From Bauldia sp. (GTDB taxonomy: Bacteria; Pseudomonadota; Alphaproteobacteria; Rhizobiales; Kaistiaceae), in NCBI GenBank assembly GCA_028284325.1, contig JANQRX010000002.1:1-64000 (forward strand): a stretch of 64,000 bases of DNA, written 5' to 3'. The notes below the pieces were generated by a model. That model was not told the origin of the DNA, made no database searches, and saw only the letters and a program-made list of their open reading frames with translations. Below, piece by piece: positions 53,538-61,389 of the stretch. The position numbers were made by a program, and so were the translations under genes. The stretch's first letter is position 1, and each line of letters opens with the position of its first letter.

Positions 53538-54881
53538 ATGACCGGACCTCAGAAGATCTCTCCCCGCGTCACGGCCGTCTCGCTTGTCCGGACCGCCTTG
53601 CCGATCGGCGCGTTCTACCTCACCGAGATTCTCGTCGGCCTGACCGACCTTGCCGTGGTGGGCGCGCTCGGGACAACCGAGCTTGCCGCGGTGGGTCTGG
53701 GCAAGACGGTTCTGCTCGCGTTCATGACCGTCGGCTTCGCGGTGCTGTCGCTCGGCGCGGTGCTCATGGCCGAGGATCCCGAACCGGGTCGGTGCGGGGT
53801 CGTCGTTTCCGGTTCGCTGCTGCTGGCGCTGCCCTTCGCGGCCACGGCCGTTCTGATCGGGGGCGGCGCGGGGGCGGTCCTTGCGGTCAGCGGCTATGAC
53901 GCCGCGTTCGTCGACCTCTTCGATGCCTATGCCCGCGTGCTCGCCTGGGCGATCTCGCCCGCGCTTCTGTTCGCGGTTTTCAAGAACGTGCTCAACGCCG
54001 TCGGACGGACCGGCGCGATCATCTGGCTGTCCGTCGCCATCGTTCTGGGCAACCTGGCGGGCAGCATCGTCCTCGTTCACGGCGTTGGCGGCTGGGACGG
54101 TCTCGGCGTCGCGGGTGCCGCATGGGCCACGCTCTGCGTGAACGTCGCCGCGGCGATCACACTGCTCATCCACGTCCTGAGATCCGGCTTCCTGAGCTTT
54201 CGCGATGCGCGACCCGGCGCGGTTCGACGCGCGGCGAGCGACATCCTTCGTCTCGGGTGGGCGGCGGGCGCGCAGCAGGCGCTGGAGAGCGTCCTCTTCG
54301 TCGTCGTCCTCTACCTGCTCGGCCGCTACGCCGTCGTCTGGCTCGCCGCCGGCGCGGTGGTGTTCGCGGTGATGGAGCTGAACTATGCGATGAGCGGTGC
54401 GCTTGGCGAGGTCCTGTCGGTGCGTGTGGCGGCCGCGCGCGTCGCCGGGGGCGGCGACCTTGTCAGGCTGTTGCGCCTCGGGGCCGGTGTGTCCGGCGCG
54501 GCGGCGGCGATCATCGCGGTGACGGTCGGCATCGTTGCCGATGCTACCGTCGCGGTCTTCTCGAGTGCCGAGGCCAGTCCGGAGGCGCGGCGCCTGATGG
54601 TCGAGCTGCTTCGCTGGACGACGCCGTTCTTTCTGTTCGATGCCTGGCAGATCACCTTCGTCCACGCGCTTCGCGGGCTACGTCGCACGGTGCTGCCGAT
54701 GGTTCTCAGCACGGGCTGCTACTGGGCGGTCGGGTTGGGCGGCGGGATCGTCCTGGCCGACAACGTCGGGCTTGGTGCACCGGGCATCTGGATCGGATTC
54801 TGCGCCGGATTGGCCTTTGCCGCCGGCCTCCTGGCGACGATGGCCTTCCGGCGCGCGAAGCGGGTTGTTCCAGTCGCTTGA
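53538..54881 (+). CDS. MATE family efflux transporter
   Basis: 447 aa, about twelve transmembrane helices in two related halves. It begins MTGPQKISPRVTAVSLVRTA. N-half markers: LPIGAFYLTEILVGLTDLAV and LAAVGLGKTV; C-half: VFAVMELNYAMSGALGEVLS. MATE proteins export cationic drugs or metabolites with Na+ or H+. The substrate is not predictable. No regulator lies next to it. Confidence 0.9.
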   Translation: MTGPQKISPRVTAVSLVRTALPIGAFYLTEILVGLTDLAVVGALGTTELAAVGLGKTVLLAFMTVGFAVLSLGAVLMAEDPEPGRCGVVVSGSLLLALPFAATAVLIGGGAGAVLAVSGYDAAFVDLFDAYARVLAWAISPALLFAVFKNVLNAVGRTGAIIWLSVAIVLGNLAGSIVLVHGVGGWDGLGVAGAAWATLCVNVAAAITLLIHVLRSGFLSFRDARPGAVRRAASDILRLGWAAGAQQALESVLFVVVLYLLGRYAVVWLAAGAVVFAVMELNYAMSGALGEVLSVRVAAARVAGGGDLVRLLRLGAGVSGAAAAIIAVTVGIVADATVAVFSSAEASPEARRLMVELLRWTTPFFLFDAWQITFVHALRGLRRTVLPMVLSTGCYWAVGLGGGIVLADNVGLGAPGIWIGFCAGLAFAAGLLATMAFRRAKRVVPVA

Positions 54882-54982
54882 CGGCGCTGTTCGCGGCCGG
54901 ACAGGCGGTTGCGTTGCGTCAACACGCTCTGGCCCGCGTTCCCTAGACTGCGAACGCTGGGTCCTTAGCGAGGAGTTGGGAC

Positions 54983-55396
54983 ATGGTGGAGAAATCTCAT
55001 ACCGCCGGTTGGCTCCCGGGCATGTTCGAGCCGTGGTCCAGTCTGCGGAATCGTATCGCCGACTGGTTCGCGCCGGCCTCGGAAGCCTCGACGACCGACG
55101 AGGCCTACGAAATCGACCTCGAACTGCCGGGCGTGGCGCCCGACGACATCCACGTTTCGGTGGAAGGCAACAATCTCGTCGTCAAAGGCGAAAAGCAGTC
55201 TGAACGCACCGGTGAGGGGCGCTCCTACTACTTCACGGAGCGCGAATACGGTTCGTTTCAGCGCACGTTCCGGCTGCCGGCGGATGCCGATACCGACAAG
55301 ATCTCGGCCGATACGAAGAACGGCGTCCTGACGGTCCGTATCGCCAAGCTGGTCGAGCAGGATACGTCCCGCCGGATCGACGTCAGCAAGGGCTGA
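54983..55396 (+). CDS. Hsp20/alpha-crystallin small heat-shock protein
   Basis: 137 aa from ATG 54983, SD AGGAG (54971-54975). The alpha-crystallin domain spans about residues 36-130: EAYEIDLELPGVAPDDIHVS, YGSFQRTFRLPADADTDKI, and the conserved A-x-x-x-NGVL motif as ADTKNGVLTVRI. It holds unfolding proteins for DnaK. The short C-terminal extension lacks an obvious I-x-I motif. Confidence 0.94.
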   Translation: MVEKSHTAGWLPGMFEPWSSLRNRIADWFAPASEASTTDEAYEIDLELPGVAPDDIHVSVEGNNLVVKGEKQSERTGEGRSYYFTEREYGSFQRTFRLPADADTDKISADTKNGVLTVRIAKLVEQDTSRRIDVSKG

Positions 55397-55412
55397 CGCG
55401 TCGCGTCAGCCC
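55390..55412. terminator. Bidirectional hairpin between hsp20 and the convergent membrane gene
   Basis: A perfect 10-bp stem, GGGCTGACGC / GCGTCAGCCC with loop GTC, covers the hsp20 stop codon and lies six bases from the 3' end of the gene on the other strand. There is no U tract on either side, so it is a hairpin terminator of moderate credibility. Confidence 0.6.
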
Positions 55413-55417
55413 GTGCG

Positions 55418-56077
55418 CTACCTCGGCCGGTCGGGCATGCCTGGCCGGACGCGGCGGACCTGGTCGGTGAGGATGGTCACGAAGGCGGTGAGATAGGTCA
55501 TCACGAACACCAGTTCGGTGATGTCCTCGGCCCATTGCAGCGTCGTCAGCGCGAAGGGCAGCGTGAAGTAGTCGCCGTCGCCGACGTCGAGCGCCAGGTA
55601 GACCGTGTGGAAGATGAAGCCCGCGCCCAGGGTGGCCGCGACCGCCGGGCTGACGTTCTCCAACCGGCCGATGGCGACCAGCGCGACCGGCGCGAGCGCC
55701 CAGAGGAAGACCTTGCTGTGATCGTCGTCGCCGACGAGGCCCTCAGTGGCCTCATGGACGCCCATGTACTCGTCGATGGCGAGCAGCGACAGAGCCACGC
55801 AGCCGGCGAGCCAGAAGAGGCCGCGCCACACCCGCGGTCCGTTGATCAGGGCCATGACCATGCACACCATGGCCGCCATCCACAGGGCGCCGCCGGTGAA
55901 GTAATCGAGCGGGCTGTGGTCAACGGTCGTCGGCAAGCCGCTGTAGACCTGCGACACCACGCCGGCGACCACGAAACAGACCGCGAAGGCTGGCAGATAA
56001 AGCCGGTGAAGATTCGACGCCACCGCGCCCGGTGCCTGGAGGTGCAATTCCTGGTGCCTCGCCGCGATATCGGCCAT
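55418..56077 (-). CDS. Six-helix membrane protein of unknown function
   Basis: 219 aa with six predicted transmembrane helices. The second to third helix region carries charged residues inside the membrane (LSLLAIDEYMGVHEATEGLV), and later LDVGDGDYFTLPFALTTLQWAED and ITELVFVMTYLTAF. A DE...HE pattern at the helix end recalls several uncharacterised bacterial membrane families with possible metal sites. I cannot assign it to a named family. Its start borders the AT-rich island at 56100-56250. Confidence 0.7.
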   Translation of the reverse strand: MADIAARHQELHLQAPGAVASNLHRLYLPAFAVCFVVAGVVSQVYSGLPTTVDHSPLDYFTGGALWMAAMVCMVMALINGPRVWRGLFWLAGCVALSLLAIDEYMGVHEATEGLVGDDDHSKVFLWALAPVALVAIGRLENVSPAVAATLGAGFIFHTVYLALDVGDGDYFTLPFALTTLQWAEDITELVFVMTYLTAFVTILTDQVRRVRPGMPDRPR

Positions 56078-56125
56078 GTTCGTCTCCCGTAAGAAAGGAC
56101 CGAATACTAAACAAGGTTGCCGAGC

Positions 56126-56154
56126 TTGACAGAGGTGTATTCATTTATTGTTAA
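56126..56154 (+). promoter_or_regulatory. Promoter in AT-rich island upstream of the RraA/ATP-grasp operon
   Basis: TTGACA (56126-56131), 17 bases, TGTTAA (56149-56154), plus-strand, 135 bases before the first gene. The surrounding 56098-56250 is strikingly AT-rich for this genome. It also contains CCCGAA (56188-56193) and TTCGGG (56209-56214) as an inverted repeat, a possible operator just downstream of the transcription start. Confidence 0.5.
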
Positions 56155-56288
56155 TTCCAGCGATAGAGCTCAATATTAACCTTTCTACCCGAAGCTGATT
56201 TCGATGATTTCGGGAAAATTATACACAAAAACGATGCGTATCAGCGCACGGCATGATCCCATGCAGCGGGCAACGGGCAGGTGTGGCC

Positions 56289-57050
56289 ATGAGCAAGCAA
56301 GCCGTACAGTCGTCTGAAGCGACCGGCGACGGTCCAACGGCCGCGCCGCGGAAGCCGCGGTCGGCGGAGATGACGCCGGGGCCCGGCTTCCGGGTGCGTC
56401 TGGCCATCGAGCGTCCCGATCCGGCCGTGGTCGATGGCCTCGGCAGCTTTGAAAGCTGCGACGTTTCGGACCTGCTCAACCGCATGTACACCATGGACCA
56501 CGGCCTACGGAACGTGGTCGGCGGCGCGCCCCTGTCCGGGCCGGCCGTGACGGTCAAGGTCTTTCCCGGCGACAACCTCATGATCCACAAGGCGCTGGAC
56601 GTTGCCCGGCCGGGCGACGTGGTGGTTGTCGATACCAGCGGCAGCGACCGCAATGCAGTGTTCGGCGACATGGTGGCCTACAAGGCCGTGCAGCGCGGCA
56701 TCGCCGGCTTCGTCATCGACGGCCTGATCCGCGACCTCGACGGTGTCCGGGAGACCGGCCTGCCGGTCTACGCCCGCGGCGTGACGTCGTTCGGGCCGCT
56801 CCACCGCGGACCGGGTGAACTGAACTACGCCGTGTCCTGCGGCGGGATCGTCGTCAATCCCGGCGACGTCATCGTGGCCGATTCCAGCGGCATCGTCGTC
56901 GTCGCGCGCGACTTCGCGCCCAAGGCCCTCGAATCGCTTCAGGATCACCGTTTGCGTATGGAGGAGTACGTTGCCGCGGTGAGGCGCGGAGAATTCTCCA
57001 ATACCTGGGTCGACGAGGAACTGAAGCGCGGAGGGTGCCTCGTCCGATGA
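56289..57050 (+). CDS. RraA-like / HMG-aldolase family protein
   Basis: 253 aa from MSKQAVQSSE; the first 40 residues are a Pro/Arg-rich extension. The RraA fold (about 45-235) resembles 4-hydroxy-4-methyl-2-oxoglutarate and oxaloacetate class II aldolases. The catalytic arrangement is kept: GDMVAYKAVQRGIAGFVIDG, then LIRDLDGV, with the Arg-Asp pair of the G-x20-R-D-x2-D/E motif. RNase E inhibitor RraA lacks this motif, so an aldolase or decarboxylase role is favoured. First gene of a four-gene operon whose members overlap end to start. Confidence 0.85.
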   Translation: MSKQAVQSSEATGDGPTAAPRKPRSAEMTPGPGFRVRLAIERPDPAVVDGLGSFESCDVSDLLNRMYTMDHGLRNVVGGAPLSGPAVTVKVFPGDNLMIHKALDVARPGDVVVVDTSGSDRNAVFGDMVAYKAVQRGIAGFVIDGLIRDLDGVRETGLPVYARGVTSFGPLHRGPGELNYAVSCGGIVVNPGDVIVADSSGIVVVARDFAPKALESLQDHRLRMEEYVAAVRRGEFSNTWVDEELKRGGCLVR

Positions 57051-58183
57051 TCGGCGGCCTTGTCGCCGGTAGCAGACTCGGCGCCAGGGCGCTCGGCTAC
57101 CGGGCCCTCAGATACCTGAACCTGCCGGAGGTTGCCGAGGAGCTTCGGTTCCGGCAGCTGCGCGCCCGCTACTACGATGATTTCTGGTCGCGTGCCGCCC
57201 GTTCCATCGCGGCCGACTACCGGATCGACCGCTTCGGTTACGGCCGCGTCACACGCGGGAGCCTGGCGACGTTCGTGCGCCGCGATCGGGTGATGCTCGA
57301 CAGCGCGCTGACCCTCGACGTGGCCGGCAACAAGGCGCTCACCTACGAGATCGGCCGTGCGGCGGGGCTGGCGATGCCGGCCGCCTGCGCCTTCGATATC
57401 CGGGATCTCGGGCCGGGGCTCGCCTTCCTGGCCGAGGCCGCCGGTCCGCTGGTCGTGAAACCCATGCGGGGGACGGGGGGCGGCAGGGGTGTCACCACCG
57501 GCATCCTGTCGGAGGGCGATTTTCGTCGTGCCTGCCGCCGCGCTGCGCGCTTCGACGAGCGGCTGCTGGCCGAGCACCAGATCGAAGGGCGCTCGTTCCG
57601 GCTCCTCTATGTCGGGGGCGCCATGATCGACGCGATCGAGCGCGATCCCCCGTTCGTCATCGGCGACGGACGCACGACCATCAGCCGGCTGGCGGCGGCC
57701 GAAACCGCCGCGCGCCTGACCGCGCCGCCGTACCGCGCGCTGAGCCCGCTGCGCCTCGACGATGAGGCGCGGACGTTTCTTGCCGCAACGGGCCGTCGTC
57801 CCGCCGACACGCCGGCCGACGGCGAGGTCGTGGTCGTGAAGCGGGTCGTGAATCAGAACGATCGTCGCGGCCATCGCCGCGTGCACGACCGGGTGCACCC
57901 CGACACGGTGCGCGCCGGGGCGGCGCTTGCGGCCGCGCTCGGCGTTGAGTTCGCCGGCGTCGACGTGATGTGCCGCGATATTTCCCGGCCGCTCGGCGGC
58001 GACAACGGTCTGCTTGCCGAGGTGAACACGACGCCCGGCCTGCACCACCACGATCTGGTGGAGGGGGCGACGGCGGATGTCGGCGCGGCCGTGCTCGACT
58101 ACATGTTCGCGACCGGACGCGGAACGATGCGCGTGGACGGGCGCTTGCCGGAGACGGGCCATGAACGCCCCCATGCGGCCTGA
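57047..58183 (+). CDS. ATP-grasp ligase related to the cyanophycin-synthetase/RimK group
   Basis: 378 aa, ATGA overlap with the aldolase-like gene. ATP-grasp signs: GPLVVKPMRGTGGGRGVTTG (Lys and glycine loop), LLAEHQIEGRSFRLLYVGGAM, the CphA-like FVIGDGRTTISRL, a mobile insertion (VVVVKRVVNQNDRRGH), and the Mg-binding LLAEVNTTPGLHHH with Glu and Asn intact. There is no Mur-ligase half, so it is not a cyanophycin synthetase. Expected to activate a carboxylate as acyl phosphate and form an amide (or ester/thioester) bond. Substrates unknown. Confidence 0.85.
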   Translation: MIGGLVAGSRLGARALGYRALRYLNLPEVAEELRFRQLRARYYDDFWSRAARSIAADYRIDRFGYGRVTRGSLATFVRRDRVMLDSALTLDVAGNKALTYEIGRAAGLAMPAACAFDIRDLGPGLAFLAEAAGPLVVKPMRGTGGGRGVTTGILSEGDFRRACRRAARFDERLLAEHQIEGRSFRLLYVGGAMIDAIERDPPFVIGDGRTTISRLAAAETAARLTAPPYRALSPLRLDDEARTFLAATGRRPADTPADGEVVVVKRVVNQNDRRGHRRVHDRVHPDTVRAGAALAAALGVEFAGVDVMCRDISRPLGGDNGLLAEVNTTPGLHHHDLVEGATADVGAAVLDYMFATGRGTMRVDGRLPETGHERPHAA

Positions 58184-59408
58184 CATGACGAGCGCCGATC
58201 CGCGCCGGGCGCGTGGTCCCGGCCGTTACGGGGCGGCTCGGTTTCCGACCGCCACACCGGTGCTCGTGCTGGGGGGCAAGGAGAACGCGCTGTCGTTGTC
58301 GCGCAGCCTGTCGCGTGCGGGCATCGCGGTGGCCGTCAGCGGTCCCGACGACTGCTGGGGGCTCTATTCCAGCCACAACCGGGCACGCTATCCGGTTCCG
58401 CGCGGCGAAGCGCCTTCGACGACCTGGTCGCGGCTGCTGCTGGGCGAGCGGCCGGCGATCGAGGACCAACACGTGGTCATTCCGGCGTCGGACGACGCCA
58501 TGGAGTTCGTCGCCGACCACGAAGCAACCCTGCGCGCGCGCCACCTGATCGACATCGCGCCGGCCGATCAGATCCGCGCGCTTCTCGACAAGCGGCGCAC
58601 CCTGGAGCTGGCGGCGGAGGCCGGCATCGGTCATCCGCGTTTCTGGCCGGTCTCGTCGGCCGGCGATCTTCCCGCCGATGTGCACTATCCGGTGCTGGTC
58701 AAGCCCAGCGACACGTTCTCGTTCGCAAAGGCGTTCGGCGTGAAGTTCTTCGTGGCCGACACCGCCGAGGCTCTCGCAGCCCGCGTCGCCGATGCGCAGG
58801 GCGAGGGCTTCGACGTCACGGTCGTGGAGCAGGTGCCCGGTCCGGACGCCGAGCTCAGCAGCTACTACACCTACGTCGACGAAGACGGCGCGTTCCTGTT
58901 CGACTTCACCAAGCGGGGTCCGCGCCGGTTCCCGAAGAACCGCGGCGGCACGACGTTCCACGTGACCGAGTGGTTGCCCGAAACGGCGCGCGAGGGTCGC
59001 CGCCTGTTCGAGCAGATCGGCTTCCGCGGATTCGGCAACATCGAGTTCAAACGCGACCGCCGCGACGGCCGGCTCAAGATCATGGAAGTCAACGCCCGGT
59101 TTACGGCGGCGCAGGAGCTTCTGGTCCGGGCCGGCGTGCCCGCCGATCTCATCGTCTACTGCAAGCTGACGGGCGCCGAGCCGCCGCGGGTCACGACGTT
59201 CGCCGAAAACATGTGCCTCTGGTACCCGTTCAGGGATCTCCTCGCGTTCCTCGAGTTGCACCGCAAGGGCGAACTCGACCTGGGCGGTTGGATCGACAGC
59301 CTGCGGACAAGCCGGCACGTTGGAGCGCTCTACGAAGCCGGCGATCTGCAGCCGGCCTGGGGTGTTACCCGGACCCACATGAAGAAGCTGTCGGCGAGGT
59401 TCCGATGA
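58161..59408 (+). CDS. ATP-grasp carboligase, COG3919-like
   Basis: 415 aa from ATG 58161 (SD GGAG), overlapping the previous gene by 23 bases. N-terminal preATP-grasp segment PVLVLGGKENALSLSRSLSR and RYPVPRGEAP. Lys residues of the ATP site in YPVLVKPSDTFSFAKAFGVK. FDFTKRGPRRFPKNRGGTTF is a substrate-loop region, and the metal site LKIMEVNARFTAAQEL keeps Glu and Asn. Stand-alone enzymes of this type sit in surface-glycan and natural-product loci; very few have known reactions. Second amide-forming candidate of the operon. Confidence 0.85.
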   Translation: MNAPMRPDMTSADPRRARGPGRYGAARFPTATPVLVLGGKENALSLSRSLSRAGIAVAVSGPDDCWGLYSSHNRARYPVPRGEAPSTTWSRLLLGERPAIEDQHVVIPASDDAMEFVADHEATLRARHLIDIAPADQIRALLDKRRTLELAAEAGIGHPRFWPVSSAGDLPADVHYPVLVKPSDTFSFAKAFGVKFFVADTAEALAARVADAQGEGFDVTVVEQVPGPDAELSSYYTYVDEDGAFLFDFTKRGPRRFPKNRGGTTFHVTEWLPETAREGRRLFEQIGFRGFGNIEFKRDRRDGRLKIMEVNARFTAAQELLVRAGVPADLIVYCKLTGAEPPRVTTFAENMCLWYPFRDLLAFLELHRKGELDLGGWIDSLRTSRHVGALYEAGDLQPAWGVTRTHMKKLSARFR

Positions 59409-60448
59409 GCGCGATGTTCAGGGTGCGGCCCGACGTGCTGCAGGCGCTGACCGGCGCCATCCTGCGCGCCGCCGGCGTCGACGCGGTGCAAGCTGCCGAT
59501 GTCGCCGACAATCTCGTCTGGCACGAGCTGGTCGGACGGCCGAATTTCGGGCTGTTGCGGCTGCCGCTCTATGTCGCCCGCGTGCACGCCGGCGGCCTCA
59601 GGACACCCTGCACGCCGCGCTTCGTCGCGGAGACGGGCGCGGTGGCCGTCCTCGACGGTGACGGCGGTTTCGGTCAGCACGTCATGCGGCTGGCATGCGA
59701 CCGGGCGGCCGAGCTCGCCGAGGCGCACGGGATCGGAACGGTCGCCGTCCGCAACTCCAATTTCTTCGGGTCCGGCGCGTTCTTTGCCGCCCGTCTCGCG
59801 GACCGGGGCCAGGCCTCGATGGTCATGAGCAACGCCTTCCCCAAGGTCGCGCCCCATGGCGGCACGAAACCGGCGCTCGGGACCAATCCGTTCGCCTTCG
59901 GTGCGCCCCGTGCGGACGGCCGCCACGTCCTGTTCGACATGGCGACCAGCGCCGTCGCCGGCTCCACCGTCCGCGAGGCGGAGCTGGCCGGCGCGGCGTT
60001 GCCGGACGGTGCGGCGGTGGATGCCGATGGTCGGGTGACGAGCGATCCCTCGGTGGTCGCGGCCCTGCTGCCGGCCGGCGGCGCGAAGGGGTTCGGGATG
60101 GCGCTGATGGTCGAGACGCTGACCGGCGTTCTGGCGGGCGCGACCGTGGCCTCGGGCGTGAAGTCGATGTATCGCGACGTCGGAGAACCCGGCGGCAACG
60201 GTCACGTCGTCATGGCGCTCAACGTCGAGGCGTTCGGTGCGATGGGCGACTTCGATGCCCGTTTCGACGCGCTTGCCGATGATGTTCGCGCCGGTGGCGA
60301 TGCGGTCCGCCTTCCCGGCGAGGTCCGCTGGGACACGCTTCGCGACAACACGACCGCCGGCGTTCCCTTGCACGACGCCACCCTGGTGGCCATCGCCCGT
60401 GCCTGCGAGGCCACGGGCGTTGAGGCCGATCTGGCCCCGGCGGCTTAG
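59405..60448 (+). CDS. Ldh2 (malate/L-lactate dehydrogenase type 2) family protein lacking both usual histidines
   Basis: 347 aa, ATGA overlap. It matches the Ldh2/YlbC family along its length: LRLPLYVARVHAGGLRTP, TVAVRNSNFFGSGAFFAA, KVAPHGGTKPALGTNPFAFG, LLPAGGAKGFGMALMVE. The family reduces 2-oxo acids or cyclic imines with NAD(P)H. The two His I know as conserved, in the SHG and NHFG motifs, read NFG (GRPNFGLLRL) and NFFG here. It may be a subfamily with other chemistry. Last gene of the operon; a TAGCTG/CAGCTA hairpin (60446-60464) covers its end. Confidence 0.85.
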   Translation: MSAMFRVRPDVLQALTGAILRAAGVDAVQAADVADNLVWHELVGRPNFGLLRLPLYVARVHAGGLRTPCTPRFVAETGAVAVLDGDGGFGQHVMRLACDRAAELAEAHGIGTVAVRNSNFFGSGAFFAARLADRGQASMVMSNAFPKVAPHGGTKPALGTNPFAFGAPRADGRHVLFDMATSAVAGSTVREAELAGAALPDGAAVDADGRVTSDPSVVAALLPAGGAKGFGMALMVETLTGVLAGATVASGVKSMYRDVGEPGGNGHVVMALNVEAFGAMGDFDARFDALADDVRAGGDAVRLPGEVRWDTLRDNTTAGVPLHDATLVAIARACEATGVEADLAPAA

Positions 60449-60470
60449 CTGTCAAGAGCAGCTACACTCA

Positions 60471-60511
60471 TTGACATTACCCAATAGTGTAACTACGTTT
60501 TTGTGGTTACA
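60471..60511 (+). promoter_or_regulatory. Promoter and inverted-repeat operator of brnT-brnA
   Basis: TTGACA (60471-60476), 17 bases, TACGTT (60494-60499). TGTAAC (60488-60493) and GTTACA (60506-60511) form an inverted repeat around the -10 box. BrnA family antitoxins repress their own operon, so this is the natural operator candidate. Confidence 0.55.
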
Positions 60512-60523
60512 AGAGACTCGACG

Positions 60524-60814
60524 ATGCGATGGACGTGGGATCCCCAAAAAGGACGAAGTAACGCGCAAAAACACGGTCTGACGTTCGAAACAGCGCAGTT
60601 GGTTTTCGATGACCCATTGGCAGTTTCAAGGCTTGACGATTCAGCCGATGAAGAGCGCTGGCAGACCGTTGGAATGATCGAGAACGTCGTGGTGTTGGTG
60701 GTGCATACGACTCCAAGGCCCGACTTGGCGACTGGCGAGGAGACCGGACGCATTATCAGCGCGCGAAAGGCCACGCCCCATGAGAAGCGAACCTATGAAG
60801 AAGATGCCTTCTAG
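60524..60814 (+). CDS. brnT: BrnT family toxin
   Basis: 96 aa from MRWTWDPQKGRSN. RelE-like ribonuclease toxin fold of type II modules: WDPQKGRSNAQKHGLTFETA is the BrnT signature; the C-terminal RIISARKATPHEKRTYEED is the usual end (R-x-ISARKA-x3-E-R-x-Y). It would cleave RNA and stop translation. It overlaps the antitoxin gene by 20 bases. Confidence 0.94.
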   Translation: MRWTWDPQKGRSNAQKHGLTFETAQLVFDDPLAVSRLDDSADEERWQTVGMIENVVVLVVHTTPRPDLATGEETGRIISARKATPHEKRTYEEDAF

Positions 60815-61082
60815 AAAGTTGACGAAACAGCAACGGGACGAACTCGCGGCTCTGGCCAAGCTGCCCGACGAGAGAATCGACACCTCCGATGTCCCGGAGG
60901 TTCGTGATTGGAGGGGGGCGAAGCGTGGCGCGTTCTACCGGCCCGTCAAACGACAACTGACGTTGCGGCTGGACGCCGATATTGTCGAGTGGTTCAAGGC
61001 GGGCACGTCCAAGGGCTACCAGACGCGCATCAACGAAGCGCTCAGGGCCTATGTGGAAGGGCAGCGCAAGTCCACGGGGTAA
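60795..61082 (+). CDS. brnA: BrnA family antitoxin
   Basis: 95 aa from MKKMPSRKLTKQQ; ATG 60780 would add five residues. Ribbon-helix-helix type DNA-binding antitoxin: after a linker that wraps the toxin (DVPEVRDWRGAKRGAFYRPV) comes KRQLTLRLDADIVEWFKAGT, then KGYQTRINEALRAYVE. It neutralises BrnT and represses the promoter. Confidence 0.93.
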   Translation: MKKMPSRKLTKQQRDELAALAKLPDERIDTSDVPEVRDWRGAKRGAFYRPVKRQLTLRLDADIVEWFKAGTSKGYQTRINEALRAYVEGQRKSTG

Positions 61083-61155
61083 CCGTCGTCGCGTGCGCGC
61101 CGCAGTGCTGACGGCGCGGGTAGCCGGCACGGGCGGCCCCGTCTGACGCGACGCT

Positions 61156-61209
61156 GGATCCCGGGTCTGCACCGCATCATCAAAGATGCTGCGTCGCGCC
61201 CGGGATGAC
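61156..61209 (-). repeat. Dispersed GTCAT/GGATCC repeat, copy 6
   Basis: 54-bp copy, GGATCCCGGGTCTGCACCGC to CCCGGGATGAC on the plus strand. It pairs with the oppositely oriented copy at 61270 in the 307-base gene-free gap 61083-61389 behind brnA. Confidence 0.75.
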
Positions 61210-61269
61210 ATCAAGGATGTGGGTCCGCCGATGCGACGACGCAGAAAACGGTCGCCCAATAACCTCACC

Positions 61270-61321
61270 GTCATTCCGTGCGCGCCGCAGCGCGAAGCGG
61301 TGCTGCGCAGACCCGGAATCC
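61270..61321 (+). repeat. Dispersed GTCAT/GGATCC repeat, copy 7
   Basis: 52-bp copy, GTCATTCCGTGCGCGCCGCA to CGCAGACCCGGAATCC; best match is the copy at 41776-41827, 19.5 kb away. Confidence 0.75.
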
Positions 61322-61389
61322 AGCGCCAACATACGAGCGGCGTCAGGTCCCGCATCTGGCGCTTCATTCCGGCGGCTGTTGCCCGACGC

